Under the pieces are notes generated by a model. The model made no database searches. It had not been told where the DNA came from and saw only the letters and a list, made by a program, of their open reading frames with translations. A DNA stretch of 64,000 nucleotides, taken from NCBI GenBank assembly GCA_036346255.1, contig CM070625.1, forward strand, positions 20,979,488-21,043,487, given 5' to 3'. Source of the DNA: Ampelocalamus luodianensis (Eukaryota; Streptophyta; Magnoliopsida; Poales; Poaceae). Made by a program: the position numbers and the translations under genes. Below, in pieces: positions 30,913 to 43,795 of this stretch; the stretch's first letter is position 1, and each line of letters starts with the position of its first letter.

Positions 30913-33339
30913 TGTAATACCCCAAATGTATTCGAGAGAGAAGAAATAAATTAGAGACAAGGACCAATTAGAAAAGTGTTTTAACAGGAGATTAGAGGGG
31001 GATTTACGCATAATTTCGACAACTTGGGCTATGGGCTTCCAGCCCACAGCATTTAGGCCCATGAGGGGCTGGCTACCAATAAAAAGAGGAAGGAAACCCT
31101 AGAAGTGGTACTGTAGCATGGCATGCTAAAGTACCCGCCGCCGCTACAGTGCCATGAACAGTAACCACCCCAATTGGAGGAAGAAGGAGATCACCCGGGA
31201 GATCGATTGGCCAAGAAGAAGGAGATCGCTGGAGGTGCCCGGCTGTTGGAGGAGGAAGAAGGTGAGGGGAACAGGACCATCTTTGGGGGGAGAGTTCGCT
31301 GGTGAGTGCTCATCGTGCCCGGCAATCGTTTTTTCAAGGGTAACCTCGTTTTCCCCTTGTTTAGATGTTTTAGCGCTTAATTGTTCTATGTCGGTAATTC
31401 TGTCGCCTAAGGGAAGATCGTGTTAGAGGGACGTTTTGATATAGTTAAGTGCAGATTCAGTCTCGGATGTCTCATTGGAAGTTGTAGAGGACGTCAATAG
31501 CTTTCAATGAAGTGCTAGAACGTAATTTTTGGACCCCTGTAGCAAAAGTTATGAATTTAATGGTGCGGCTGTTCTGCAACCCTGTCAGTTTCTGGACAGG
31601 TTTTAGTAATCTGACCTTTGCGATCAGTTAAAGAGAGAATTAGAGCATCTCAGTATAACAAAAGTTGTAGATAATTGTCGTAGCTTTCAGGGAAGCACAA
31701 GAACGCGAAATTGGATGAACGAGATGAAAGTTATGATAGTTTTAGTGCTCTGTCCAGAAAGTCTGACGTGAAATTGATGTTTTGTTAATCAGCTTAAAAA
31801 GGATATTAGATGGCCAAATCAGGAAGGCCCACCAACTAGGTTTAGGTGGGTAATTTGATAAACTTTCAATGAAGTCCAAGATCACCTCATTTGGACTCCT
31901 GTACTAAAAGATACGAATTTTTGAATACGACTGTTTACAGAGGGGTCAGTTCAGCATTTAGGAAATTGGAGTCGGGGTCGTGTTACAAGCTTTTGCCATT
32001 TCGTGCTTGCTCATATGGTTTATTTGGTCCATTACTGTTGTCTTAGAAAGCTTTTAAATGTATTTTTTAGGTGGGGGATTGGTCCCGGAGGCAGCACCCT
32101 CTGCATATCCTCCGTTCTCACGCGGTTAAGGCAAGTACTCTGGTTGACAGAATAATTATGAATGGTTGATAGAGAGTGTTAGTATTTTGATACATATTAG
32201 CAATGCATGGTTGATAGTGTGATATGTATGATTAAGAATGGTGAATGTTGGAGATATGATTAATTGTTATTCATGACTGATTGTTCATGTTTGCTAGTAT
32301 TATGAATATATGTGCTATTCATGGATGCTAGAGTGCTATGAATGTCAACGATGATGAATGCTAGAAGTATGAATAAATGCATTCATGTATGACGTTGTTG
32401 TGAATACAAATTTATGGTGGTTTAAAGTTTTGCTCATGTGCATCATGCTATCATATTGGAGGCTTGGTCACGTGGTGACTGAGCATTTTCGAGGTCCCCG
32501 TCATGTAGATGACGGGCTTGAGGTCCCCACATTCATGGAATGTGGGTATTGAAAAGAGGTCCCCATCATGAAAACGATGGGCTTATGGTCCCCACACTTG
32601 TGGAGTGTGGGCTTGAGGTCCCTTTACTTGCGGAGTATTGGGCAATTGGTCCTCGCGCTATGAGCACATGCATGGGTATGCAAATGACGGTTGCATACTT
32701 TGCATTGCCTGGTAAAATACAAAAGATAAAGAGAAAGAGAAAGTGCACTTGAGCATCCTGCATAGCATGAGCATATGACATGTTTATAATAGAGATTGTA
32801 GATGGATGTTGATGATTACAGTTGTTTATGTTATTATTGCCATTTATTGTACTTGCTGAGTCTTGGGACTCACTCTTGCTGTTGTTGTGTTTCTAGGAAC
32901 CCCTTTACAAGAACGACATGCATGGGAGGGAGTAAGACTTAGAGCGTTTGCACAATGGCACAAACTACTCACATTTGAATTGATAGATTGATAACTTAGT
33001 AGAAGAGAAACTTGCTTAAAGATTTCTTTATGATTAGTCTCCCTGCTTGGAATAATTTGTAATAGAGTTGATTAGAGGATCATGGATGTCCTTTTGTTTA
33101 TGCTTGTAGTCGTTTGGCATGCTTTGGAAGATATAGTGATTATTAGCATAGTTTTGGTGGTCTCTTGATTATGCTGGATGTTGGATTACTTAACTATGCT
33201 ACATTTAAAGGTTGGAACCTCCGGTTTAGTAACTAAACAAAGGAGGTTCTGTCGGATTTTAGAGAATTGTATCAATATTAAAATGGTTATAGTGTCAGTT
33301 TAGTAGCATTCCAGGCCTTTGTTAGGCTGGGGTGTTACA
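30913..33339 (+). repeat. 5' LTR of the 30913-40029 element
   Basis: 2427 bases, TGTAATACCCC...GGGGTGTTACA. It is followed by TTTGTATCGAGCGCGG, a degraded form of the usual initiator-Met tRNA primer-binding site (TGGTATCAGAGC). Confidence 0.92.
32462..32698. repeat. Hairpin chain in the 5' LTR
   Basis: Self-complementary units in series: CCCGTCAT/ATGACGGG, CCCACATT/AATGTGGG, CCCATC/GATGGG, CCCACACT/AGTGTGGG and GGTATGCAA/TTGCATAC. Linkers contain GGTC and CTTGAGGT-like motifs. Confidence 0.75.
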
Positions 33340-33470
33340 TTTGTATCGAGCGCGGTAGAGTCCGTGGTTAATAAAACATTAATTTTGACACACTAAGCAC
33401 AGTAGGTGGGATTGGGTTGTTGCATTGCATTTACGTTTTCGCATGTTGTATTGATGATTTCTGTTATGAT

Positions 33471-33503
<33 letters not shown>

Positions 33504-36500
33504 TATATATATTAATGCTATAGTTAATATGTGTGAGGATAACCCATGTTGAGAGGTTGAGGTCGAGGTTGTGGCCATGTGCTGTACCAGGTTAAACCAC
33601 TGTTCGTGGTATAGCAATAGTGAAGTGCCCACATTGGATATCGTAGTTCAGGATTTAATAGTAAGTATATTTAGAAGAGCTGTTCTCTTCTTTGAAATTT
33701 GAATTTGGTCAACTCTTGTCTAGTTGGGGTTGATGAGCTTCTCTTGAGTTATTAGTTTATTACGGTTGATGGGTTGCTTTGAAAAGGATTGATTTGTTTC
33801 CATTGGTTTAATTTTGTCCTGTAAAGCAATCATTGTTTTCCCAATCGTTGAGTTATTTTTTTACGGCTGGTGAACTTGGTTGATTGTCAAGCTTGACCTT
33901 TATAATGGAGTTTTGTCTTTCTCATTGGAAAACCTTGACCCATTTATTCGCTTGATGTTTTTTTTAGCTAATGAAAGTTTCCTTTTGCAAGTCCTTTAGT
34001 ATGTGGAGGCTTAAGTATGTGGAGGCTTTGACACAAGGTATCTCTTTTGGGTATTTTGAGTGTGGAAGTTGAATGTTTCTCTTTTATGAAAGGAAACGTT
34101 AAACCTTTAGTGATGTCTTGTCATGGTTAAACTAGAGGTTATAACCGAAGAAATTAATGGTTGTGATATGGGTTATCAAGTTGAGTCTGTAGTGTGGTGC
34201 ATATTGGATCTTAACTAAGATCCTTGGAAGAGAAGTTGTTTAATTTGATGGTGTCTTGTAGTAGTTCTTGTCAAACTGTGTTTAAGGGTATGGTTGTACC
34301 TAATTGAGGTTAAAGGATTTATTAATAATTGTGAGATATTGGTGATTTGGTCTGAGCATTAAAATTGTAGAATTTGTTAAATTTATTGGATAATTCGGTG
34401 TAATGGGTCCCAATGGAATAATCTATCAATAGTGATGATTATGTTAAGGATATGTTTGATGTTGTCTTAGAGGATTTTAATCCAGAATTTTTCATAAGCT
34501 GACTACTTGATGATTATACTTAATTGCTAGATTGAAACATGTATACCGGATTGGATGAATGTTGAGGTAGTACCTTGTGAAACCCGGTGATTTAAGGAAA
34601 TGATGTTATTAAATCCTTAATTAAAATCTGAGCATAAAGTGGAATATTGACACGGTGTATATAGATGGTTCAGGTGATTACAAATAGACGTATGATCCTA
34701 TTTGCATACGTGATAGTTACAATTGTCAATTGTTGATGATAGATGAGGTGGGTGTTGAGCACCATTTATGGATTAGTGGATGAATGATTATGTGGTTTCT
34801 GATAGTGTGCCTAGCGAAATTATTATTTGAAAGCATGATCTGATTAGAAGAGGTTTGTTTCAACCTTGTGGCTTGTGTTTTTTTTTGGGTAGGTTTATGA
34901 GGGGATAAGAGGCTATGATAAGTCTCGTTAAGAGTGTATTATGTCATTGTTATGGCTATGGTCAGTAAGGGATTATGATCATAATATTGAATATTTTGTG
35001 TAAAGGAATTGGATTGCTCACCTAATATTGATTAAATGAAAATATTTCTAGTTTCGTGTTTGTGATCTTTCAGACCTCAGGTTGGTGTGGTAGCTGAAAT
35101 TGTTTTGAGCAAAGTGAAGTGTTGAGAGGTTTTATAAGTTCCTAGGTGGTTTATGTGTTGTGGTCTTCAAATCCCTTTTTGTTGTAGTTGGTATGGTGAT
35201 GTTGTAACCAACGAAGTCATTTTCTTTGTAAAAGGAAAGAATGAAGTAGAAGTATTTGAGATTGAAGTCAAGTTCTGTAATTTGCAGGTTATTGAAGTTT
35301 ATCTAAAACTGTTGTTCTTGCCCACAAGAGGTTTTTTTTCCGAATTTCCAAAGCAATGTTTTATTCTCGTTTGAGGTTTGATATTCTCTGCTTGTGGAAC
35401 GTGTGCCCTCAATTATGATCTCATCTTTTGTTTTCCAATATCATTGTTATTTAATTGTTCTCTTGATCTTGTAATGACTGTAAGTGGTAACGTTTCCCTT
35501 TGTGCTGAAATTTACTTCTATTTGCCTCTTCTTCTAAGAAAGGGTTAATCGAATCAGATCGCAAAGTCTTGTCGGATGTGAATTGGCAACTAGATAGTGG
35601 TGGTCTAGTAGATGGTCTGGTGAACCTTTAGGTGTTAGGTTGTCTGAGGGGCATTGAGTAATAAATCAATTTATTAGAATAATCCTTGCAGATGATTTGA
35701 TTTAAAAAGAATGCTTGTCTTTGGAGCTAACAGGTTTCGTTGCTGCAACTAGTAGGACCTATAGCGAGATGTGGTCCAAGATTTTGTGTTCATTTTGACA
35801 GAACATTAGAATTAACAAGTATGGAAATCTTGACCAGTTTATTAGAGTATCGCATTTGGGTACTCGATAAGATTGTGTAGAAGAAGTATAATGGAGTAGT
35901 TCAAGGAGAGTAGCAGTGTAGAGAAATCTAATAGTCGTGTTAATTAATGAGATAGCAGGGATTATTGAGTTATTGTCAAGTATGACTCGGCCTCAGTGAG
36001 TAATCCTATGGGAGTTAGATTATCTCTAAGGGTAACTTGATCAAGAATATATTTATTTATTGACGTTAGTGATTGAGTATGTTTGAATCTTGGTCAATCA
36101 GTTAGGGTGTTGTGACAATATGTGTTTATTGTGGTTGAGTAACTGCATTTGATTGGTGTGGGTTAGAGAAGGGCTAAGATTGATGAAATGAATAGCCTTG
36201 GGCGGTTACTTGACTAGTGAGGAATGTTGATACTAAGGACTGAGGTCATTGTTGGGCTGTGTGAAATTTTACTCATCAGACCTGAGGGTTACCTATCAAA
36301 TTTACCAGAAGTTCTGTGTGGGAGTCTTAGAGATTAAATTTGGGCTTGCATTTTTATGCTAGCACCTTGGTTTCCCATGATTAGGATCCAAGAGTTATGG
36401 TGATCTTTGATAGAATCCCTTGAATGTAGTAAATGAGTGTGTATGCGGCGAATTTCAAGTTGATTATCCTTACAAGATTGAGGTAACGTGATTGTGGCTA

Positions 36501-37616
36501 AAATCTATATTGAGGTGTGTTGGGAATTATTTGTCAAAGTAATTCTTTTGGTAGGGAAGTTGATCAGAGTATGTTATGGTGGATTGAAAGAGTCTCACTA
36601 CATAGGTGTAGATTTTGTGTTCAGTTTGAGCATAACTTTGAGGTTGCCAAGTTTAAAGAAATGAATTATTGGGTTATGCGATGGTTTGAGACTTCATGAT
36701 TTAAGAGGAAGTTGAATTCTTAACAGAAAGTTTGGGAAAAAGGTGGTATTCTCGGTTAATGAGAAGTACTCTTAGTTTTATTTGAGCTTTGTCTCTAAGA
36801 CATATGCCAATTATAAACTGTGTTGATTCTTCTTGATAGGTGTGATTCTTTTTGGTTAAGAAAAGAAAGGAAATGGCTATTTTGGGCATTTGAGTGATTT
36901 CGCCTCTAGCTTATGTGGTGTTTGTTGGCAAACTGCCTACTTGGAAAGTGGAGGAGTTTCATGATGAATATTTTGGTTTTGGATTTAACTCTCTTTGGTG
37001 GGGAGTTGGTAATGCGTGTTTGCAATGAGAATCCTTTATTTTTAGTCGAGTTCTGTTGTGTGTCCCTGGTTAAAGGAGGTACTCCTTGTTAAGATAAAGA
37101 GGTCGACTGAGAGATGGAACAAGAGTTCTATATGTTACATGCAAGTTTGGTGGTTTTGACCCGAAGAGATAGATAGTCTAACGTATATTTGGTTGTTCTG
37201 GAAGTTACGGGGACTTTGGAAGAAAGCCATTCACTAGGACCGTCTCGAGTCATGGAGCAGGGAATATAACGTGTTGGGTGAACTGGTGTTACGAGAATGC
37301 TAGAGCCATTCTGAGTGTGAAGATTCGTTGAAGCCGGTGACCCACGAGTAAGACTATGCCCTCGAGTCATATCCGTTGAGTGACTCTTGAAAGGATGGGG
37401 CGAGTAATAAGGCGTAACACGTCAGTTGCATCAAGGTGCGGTGGTTCCATAATTCTGAGAGGAAGACGACTTGGGAATTGAAGTCTCACATGCGCGATCG
37501 AATACAAAATTATTCACTCGGTATGTGGTAATGTCGGTATGTTCTTAGCTGTGGTTATTCTTTGGCGTTAAGTGTGAGCAGAATTCGGGGTCGAATTCCA
37601 TTTAAAGGGGGTAGAA
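33340..37616 (+). pseudogene. Decayed gag-pol interior of the Tekay-like element
   Basis: T- and G-rich sequence full of stops. The longest frames are about 60-75 codons and do not match gag, protease or reverse transcriptase by eye. About 37434-37503 reads IKVRWFHNSERKTTWELKS then HMRDR, matching the C-terminal chromodomain of Tekay/Del-type integrases (VKVQWSNHSEREATWE pattern). The excess of T over C on the plus strand is what long-term cytosine methylation and deamination would leave. The polypurine tract TTTAAAGGGGGTAGAA (37601-37616) is intact. Confidence 0.65.
33470..33512. repeat. (ATAC)n/(AT)n microsatellite
   Basis: ATAC tetranucleotide run passing into an AT run, shortly after the 5' LTR. 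Confidence 0.9.
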
Positions 37617-40029
37617 TGTAATACCCCAAATGTATTCGAGAGAGAAGAAATAAATTAGAGACAAGGACCAATTAGAAAAGTGTTTTAACAGGAGATTAGA
37701 GGGGATTTACGATAATTTTGACAACTTGGGCTATGGGCTTCCAAACACATCATTTAGGCCCATGAGGGGCTACCAATAAAAAGAGGAAGGAAACCTAGAA
37801 GTGGTACTGTAGCATGGCGTGCTACAGTACCGCCGCCCTTCTGAGTGCCATGAACAGTAACCACCCCAATTGAGGAAGAAGGAGATCACCCGAGATCGAT
37901 TGGCCAAGAAGAAGGAGATCATTGGAGGTGCCCTACTGTTGGAGGAGGAAGAAGGTGAGGGGAACAGGACCATCTTTGGGGGGAGAGTTCGCTGGTGGGT
38001 GCTCATCGTGCCCGGCAATCGGTTTTTCAAGGGTAACCTCGTTTTCCCCTTGTTTAGATGTTTTAGCGCTTAATTGTTCTATGTCGGTAATTCTGTCGCC
38101 TAAGGGCAGATCGTGTTAGAGGGACGTTTTGATATAGTTAAGTGCAGATTCAGTCTCGGATGTCTCATTGGAAGTTGTAGAGGATGTCAATAGCTTTCAA
38201 TGAAGTGCTAGAACGTAATTTTTGGACCTCTGTAGCAAAAGTTATGAATTTAATGGTGCGGCTGTTCTGCAACCCCGCGGTTCTGGATAGGTTTTAGTAA
38301 TCTGACCTTTGCGATCAGTTAAAGAGAGAATTAGAGCATCTCAGTATAACGAAAGTTGTAGATAATTGTCGTAGCTTTCAGGGAAGCACAAGAACGCGAA
38401 ATTGGATGAACGAGATGAAAGTTATGATAGTTTTAGTGCTCTGTCCAGAAAGTCTGACGTGAAATTGATGTTTTGTTAATCAGCTTAAAAAGGATATTAG
38501 ATGGCCAAATCAGGAAGGCCCACCAACTAGGTTTAGGTGGGTAATTTGATAAACTTTCAATGAAGTCCAAGATCACCTCATTTGGACTCCTGTACTAAAA
38601 GATACGAATTTTTGAATACATTTGTTTACAGAGGGGTCGGTTCAGATTTAGGAAATTGGAGTCGGGGTCGTGTTACAAGCTTTTGTCATTTCGTGCTTGC
38701 TCATATGGTTTATTTGGTCCATTACTGTTGTCTTAGAAAGATTTTAAATTTATTTTTTAGGTGGGGGATTGGTCCCGGAGGCAGCACCCTCTGCATATCC
38801 TCCGTTCTCACGCGGTTAAGGCAAGTACTCTGGTTGATAGAATAATTATGAATGGTTGATAGAGAGTGTTAGTATTTTGATACATATTAGCAATGCATGG
38901 TTGATAGTGTGATATGTATGATTAAGAATGGTGAATGCTGGAGATATGATTAATTGTCATTCATGACTGATTGTTCATGTTTGCTAGTATTATGAATATA
39001 TGTGCTATTCATGGATGCTAGAGTGCTATGAATGTCAACGATGATGAATGCTAGAAGTATGAATAAATGCATTCATGTATGACGTTGTTGTGAATACAAA
39101 TTTATGGTGGTTTAAAGTTTTGCTCATGTGCATCATGCTATCATATTGGAGGCTTGGTCACGTGGTGACTGAGCATTTTCGAGGTCCCCGTCATGTAGAT
39201 GACGGGCTTGAGGTCCCCACATTCATGGAATGTGGGTATTGAAAAGAGGTCCCCATCATGAAAACGATGGGCTTATGGTCCCCACACTTGTGAAGTGTGG
39301 GCTTGAGGTCCCCTTTACTTGCGGAGTATTGGGCAATTGGTCTCTGCGCTTGCGAGCACAGGCATGGGTATGCAGCGACGGTTGCATACTTTGCATTACC
39401 GGTAAAATACAAAAGATAAAGAGAAAGAGAAAGTGCACTTGAGCATCCTGCATAGCATGAGCATATGACATGTTTATAATAGAGATTGTAGATGGATGTT
39501 GATGATTACAGTTGTTTATGTTATTATTGCCATTTATTGTACTTGCTGAGTCTTGGGACTCACTCTTGCTGTTGTTGTGTTTTTAGGAACCCCTTTACAA
39601 GAACGACATGCATGGGAGGGAGTAAGACTTAGAGCGTTTGCACAATGGCACAAACTACTCACATTTGAATTGATAGATTGATAACTTAGTAGAAGAGAAA
39701 CTTGCTTAAAGATTTCTTTATGATTACTCTCTCTGCTTGGAATAATTTGTAATAGAGTTGATTAGAGGATCATGGATGTCCTTTTGTTTATGCTTGTAGT
39801 CGTTTGGCATGCTTTGGAAGATATAGTGATGATTAGCATAGTTTTGGTGGTCTCTTGATTATGCTGGATGTTGGATTACTTAACTATGCTACATTTAAAG
39901 GTTGGAACCTCCGGTTTAGTAACTAAACAAAGGAGGTTCTGTTGGATTTTAGAGAATTGTATCAATATTAAAATGGTTATAGTGTCAGTTTAGTAGCATT
40001 CCAGGCCTTTGTTAGGCTGGGGTGTTACA
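37617..40029 (+). repeat. 3' LTR of the 30913-40029 element
   Basis: 2413 bases, matching the 5' LTR throughout, with several short deletions between about 37690 and 37860. A hairpin chain equivalent to that of the 5' LTR lies at 39152-39389. Confidence 0.92.
39152..39389. repeat. Hairpin chain in the 3' LTR
   Basis: Same series as 32462-32698. One stem has lost a pair (CCCACACT with AAGTGTGGG across a changed loop), while another unit (CTTGCGAGCACAGG) is closer to self-complementary than in the 5' LTR. Confidence 0.7.
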
Positions 40030-41155
40030 CTTCGACCCTTGGATAAGTATTGACAGCAAAATATACTTCTGCTTCATACACAATCAAGGATGAAGGTTGT
40101 AGATACAAAGAGTCACCGGCTAAGTGCAATGTCGGCTACTTATGTTACCGAAAGGATTCATTCCATCTGTACTCAATCCAAACCTTATATTCCTCGGTTC
40201 CGCACTAAAGTCTACAAACCTCCTATCGATGTTTCCCCACTGGGTGGAATCAGCAGGGTGTCTTACCTTTCTATCCTGTTTACGCTCCTTTGAGTGCCAA
40301 CGCAGCAGTTTTGCCTCCTTTGGGTTCGCAAAAAACCGCTTCAAACGGGGAATTACAGGAAGATACCACGCCACCTTAGCAGGAGGTCCTTTCTTCACCT
40401 CGATTCCCTCGCCGTCATCTGATTGATTCTTACGCTTGTATCGGATGCATTGCACATCGGACATACATGCATGTTTGTGTACTCTTTATGGTTGAGGATA
40501 CAGTCGTTCGGACATGCATGTATTTTTTCTACTTCTATTTCCAATGGACAAAGAACATTCTTGGCTCTGTAGGTGGTTTTGTGCAACTCGTTTCCATCCA
40601 GAAACATGTCCACTAAGAGACCTAACAGCGCCGTGAAACTCTTGTCGGACCAATCGTTGCTTGCCTTCAATTTCAGCAGTTCAAGTATGGATGACAACCT
40701 TGTGTATTCCGGCTTGCAGCCCGGGAATAAATGCTTCTCCGAGTCCTCCATAAAGCCCTCAAATTTACCAAACTCTCTCTCACTATAGTTCACTTTTGCA
40801 TCGCGAAGCATCTGATCCAGATTGTCATTGTGCAGCCTATCTGAATCAAAACCACAATCGACATCATCCGATGGCATATCATTGACTTCGTCAACGATGT
40901 CGTTATTACTACCTTCTTGTATAATCTACTCTTCACCCTTTTTAAACCACCTTTGAATCAAGTGTACTTCGATCTGCGCTTGGTTGTTAAATATTTTTAG
41001 ATTCTCGCAGTCAATGCATGGACAGTACATATATTCTCCCACTTATTCAACATATCCCTCTTGGTAGCTCTTGTAAAAGTACACATGCCATTAATGTACT
41101 CTTCACTCACACGGTTCTTAGCATACATCCAGTTTCGGTCCATCACACGGTTCAT
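40030..41155 (-). pseudogene. CACTA TNP2-type transposase, N-terminal half
   Basis: The likely start is MDRNWMYAKNRVSEEYINGM (ATG 41143, or 41155), the transposase-associated domain of TNP2 proteins. It continues by a shifted frame (EVHLIQRWFKKGEE, then a stop) into DEVNDMPSDDVDCGFDS and a long open stretch to 40395. That stretch reads DQMLRDAKVNYSEREFGKFE, HLFPGCKPEYTRLSSILELL, CPLEIEVEKIHACPNDCIL and HVCPMCNA. A frameshift near 40440 leads to KVAWYLPVIPRLKRFF, RHPADSTQWGNIDR and NIRFGLSTDGMNPFGN. The last codons, ILIQGSK, join QPGND at 30912 across the LTR insertion. The order of blocks equals that of the Transposase_21 family. Confidence 0.9.
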
Positions 41156-42012
41156 GTTGAAAACACTAAAAATAAATAAAAGGGTGACTTCGAAAGCGTA
41201 TTTTCTGAGGCTTACGCTTTCCAACAGACAAAGCGTATTTTTCTCTGAACTAAAGGTGACTTTCCTCATTTTTTATATTTTTCCATATTTTATTAACTTT
41301 CATGTGGGCCCTACTTGTCAGTGACTCATCTTTTTATTTTACGATTTTATTTATAAAATCTATGGCAGTCCCACATGTTATAGACTCATTAGTTTATTAA
41401 CTAAAGGATTAAAAGCAGTGAGATTTGAAGCACAAATTGGGCTCAGGGTGCCATCGCATTGCTAATAGTTATGGATCGGGGCCCTAAGGTCACCTGAGGC
41501 GAGCCGACGGTGATGTACTCCCGTGGCGGCGTCATGGGCTTCACTAGAGATTTCGGTGTAAACGCTTGAAACTACTCAAATTAAAGGATGCTTATGCTCC
41601 AGTAGCTCACCTCAATCACGAGGAAGGTGTCAATGAAGTCAGGGAAGGTCCAAGGTGGTTGGTCGTCGGTAAACAGAGGCGACGGTGGCAAGCTCCTCGA
41701 TGACAGGTCTTCTCGGTGGAAATAAACTGAAACGAAGCACATCCACAGCTTTAGGGGGACATATAGGTGGGGAAATCGACCTTGGTGGGGTCGAGGACTC
41801 ACCAGAGAAGAGATGGCGTTGATGGCGGCGGCGGTGACACAGAGGCCAGTCCACGGGGACAGCTCGGTGTGGGCGACAATAGCTGAAATGGACCACACGA
41901 TCGAGTGGGCTCAGTGAGGTGAGGCGATATTAAAACCGGGCACGGAGTGGCACCAGAGATGGAGAAGAAGACTGTGAGGACTACACTGCACCGGATGATA
42001 AGTAAGCGAGCA
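41156..42012 (-). other. 5' untranslated/promoter region of the CACTA transposase unit
   Basis: Lies between the TNP2 start and the 5' subterminal repeats. It is AT-rich to about 41400, then GC-richer with a 105-codon minus-strand frame (41898-41581) without a recognisable motif. That frame could be a 5' leader exon or a captured host fragment; I see no evidence for either. Confidence 0.4.
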
Positions 42013-42459
42013 AAACAGCGTATCGTCTATGATGGGATAATTATCACGGACGATTTTTTTAAAAAAACCGTCTGTGACATGTAGTAATATCACATACGGT
42101 TATTCTTAAGAACCATCTGTGAAGTATCACAGACGGTTTCCAACAAAAAACCGTCTGTGATATGTAGTAATATCACAGACGGTTATTATTAAGAACCGTT
42201 TGTGATACTTTATAACAACAACAACAACAATAAAACCTTTAATCACAAACAAATTAGGGTAGGCTAACTGTCTGTGATACTTTACAAACGGTTTTTATCA
42301 TGAACCGTCTGTGATATTACCTATTCACAGGTGATTTTTAGTGCAGCTAGTAACACAGACGGTCTCTAAACCAAAACCGTCTGTGATGTCATGTAATACA
42401 GACGGTTTTGATCAACCGTCTGTGATGAGGCGTCTAGTATTATCCTTTTTGTAGTAGTA
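42013..42459 (-). repeat. 5' subterminal repeats and terminus of CACTA element D
   Basis: At least ten inverted half-units (ACAGACGGTTATTATTAAG, AACCGTCTGTGATATG and similar) ending in CCTTTTTGTAGTAGT. The last ~100 bases match the first ~100 of copy A in inverse orientation, including AATACTAGACGCCTCATCAC. A short (CAA)n run lies at about 42218-42235. Confidence 0.9.
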
Positions 42460-43750
42460 ATAGCGGATCGGATTTGTGCAGTACCAACCAACAACGCTCA
42501 CGAGCCTATTAAGCAGAAACACATAAGCATAAATCTCAAAGCAAATAGGAAGACTGAAAAATCGATGGAAACTTAAAGACTTTTCAAGCGCATGTGCACA
42601 AGAAAAACTGTTATAAAATTTCTGCGCATTGTTGTTAGGTTGTACTGTAACACGTAAGGCCTAAATATGCACAGTTGTTTGTAAGCTGCAACATGTGATA
42701 ACTGAGAACAGTGAAAGTACCGAGGCTCAAAAATCTTAAAAACTATGATTCTGACACCTCTGATGCCCTCTCTTTCCTTTGCCTGGTGTAAGAAACTGCT
42801 GTATGTATGTATGTGGTTGGTTTCTTCTCCCTCGTGAACACAGATGCCAGCTAATCATATCATACTGTCTAATCTGAGCTCTCTCTCATGCATGGTTGTC
42901 CGGAACTGCAGTGGTAATTAAAGCACAAAGTGATTCCCGTAACTCCAACACGTTACTCCACACAGACAGGGGACGTACTGGGGGTAACTGTATTTGACAA
43001 TTGACATGCAGCAGGGGGTAACGTGAAGTACAAGCGCAAGATCTCTTCGTCGTCGACTCGTCGTCACCTTGCTACACACAGCCGTGATTTGGCCCCGTTT
43101 TCTTTTGTTCTCGAACTCCCATGCTTGCACAAAAGAACTTCAAAAGATCGTTCACTGAATACGATCTGAGAGACCTTGTACTGTGTATATGGTAGTGTGA
43201 TGAGTAGTTTATCTAGCTAGCTCGTTAGCTCACAACACTACCTTCAGGTACCCATGCGTGACTTCTCATACGTACATACGTGCACGACAGCGGCTATTAA
43301 TTAATTTTGCCTTCTCCGGGTGCTCCATGCCACGTTCTTCTGTTTGCCCTAGCGCCATCGCTATCAGAATTTGTAATTTAGGTCCGGTTTTTGGATTTAA
43401 TGGAAAAGAAAACTATAGGAGCTACTGTTCTGTTTTTTACATAACTAGCTGGAGCCTGGATTACATTGCAGGGCGACTTGATATGATTATACGATATTTA
43501 AAAATAGAGTTTTATTTACTATACAGCTCTAATGGCTATTAAGAGTCGTTTTTCATAGTTCACGGACCTATGTAGGATTTTTTTTTGTCCTTTTCATCTA
43601 GCTATCCACGTAACATCTGATGGTTATGGATTAGTTGTAATTAGTGTCTACCATATTAAAAGTAGAGGTCATGCCATGCGTTCGCATGAACCAACTTATA
43701 ATCACTTCAGATATGAATACCGCCATTGATGCAAATCAGATGCACGCGGC
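42460..43750. other. No gene seen
   Basis: Mixed sequence without recognisable coding, terminal repeats or RNA genes. All short frames lack motifs. Confidence 0.5.
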
Positions 43751-43795
43751 CCTGTAGATTTCTGTTGGGTTGGTCCCCCGATGTATCGGGCCGCA

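Larger units (their letters stand above)
30913..40029 (+). mobile_element. LTR retrotransposon (Ty3/gypsy, Tekay-like chromovirus) with decayed interior
   Basis: Two long direct LTRs flank a 4.3 kb interior. The ends are TGTAATACCCC and GGGGTGTTACA. The target duplication is TTTCG (30908-30912) against CTTCG (40030-40034), one base different. The interior has no long frame; the only coding trace I can name is the chromodomain-like end of integrase near 37434-37503, and a purine-rich tract precedes the 3' LTR. It inserted into the CACTA transposase gene in the opposite orientation. The two LTRs look very similar by eye, except for small deletions in the first 250 bases of the 3' LTR. Confidence 0.9.
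29643..42459 (-). mobile_element. Large CACTA element with TNP2 transposase, interrupted by an LTR element (element D)
   Basis: The 5' terminus at 42459 reads on the minus strand (C/T)ACTACTACAAAAAGG, with the first base apparently mutated. It is followed by a dense subterminal repeat cluster (42430-42013) almost identical in plan to copy A. The TNP2-type transposase gene follows (41155-29643), cut by the LTR element at 30913-40029. The 3' terminus is not identified. It may lie in the 24650-29640 interior, or the element may be continuous with copy B and unit C. The gene is broken, so the element is non-autonomous now. Confidence 0.75.

Noticed and set aside
41581..41898. A 105-codon minus-strand ORF near the CACTA 5' end
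   Set aside because: No recognisable domain, and a second overlapping frame is open in the same place; kept only as leader sequence.
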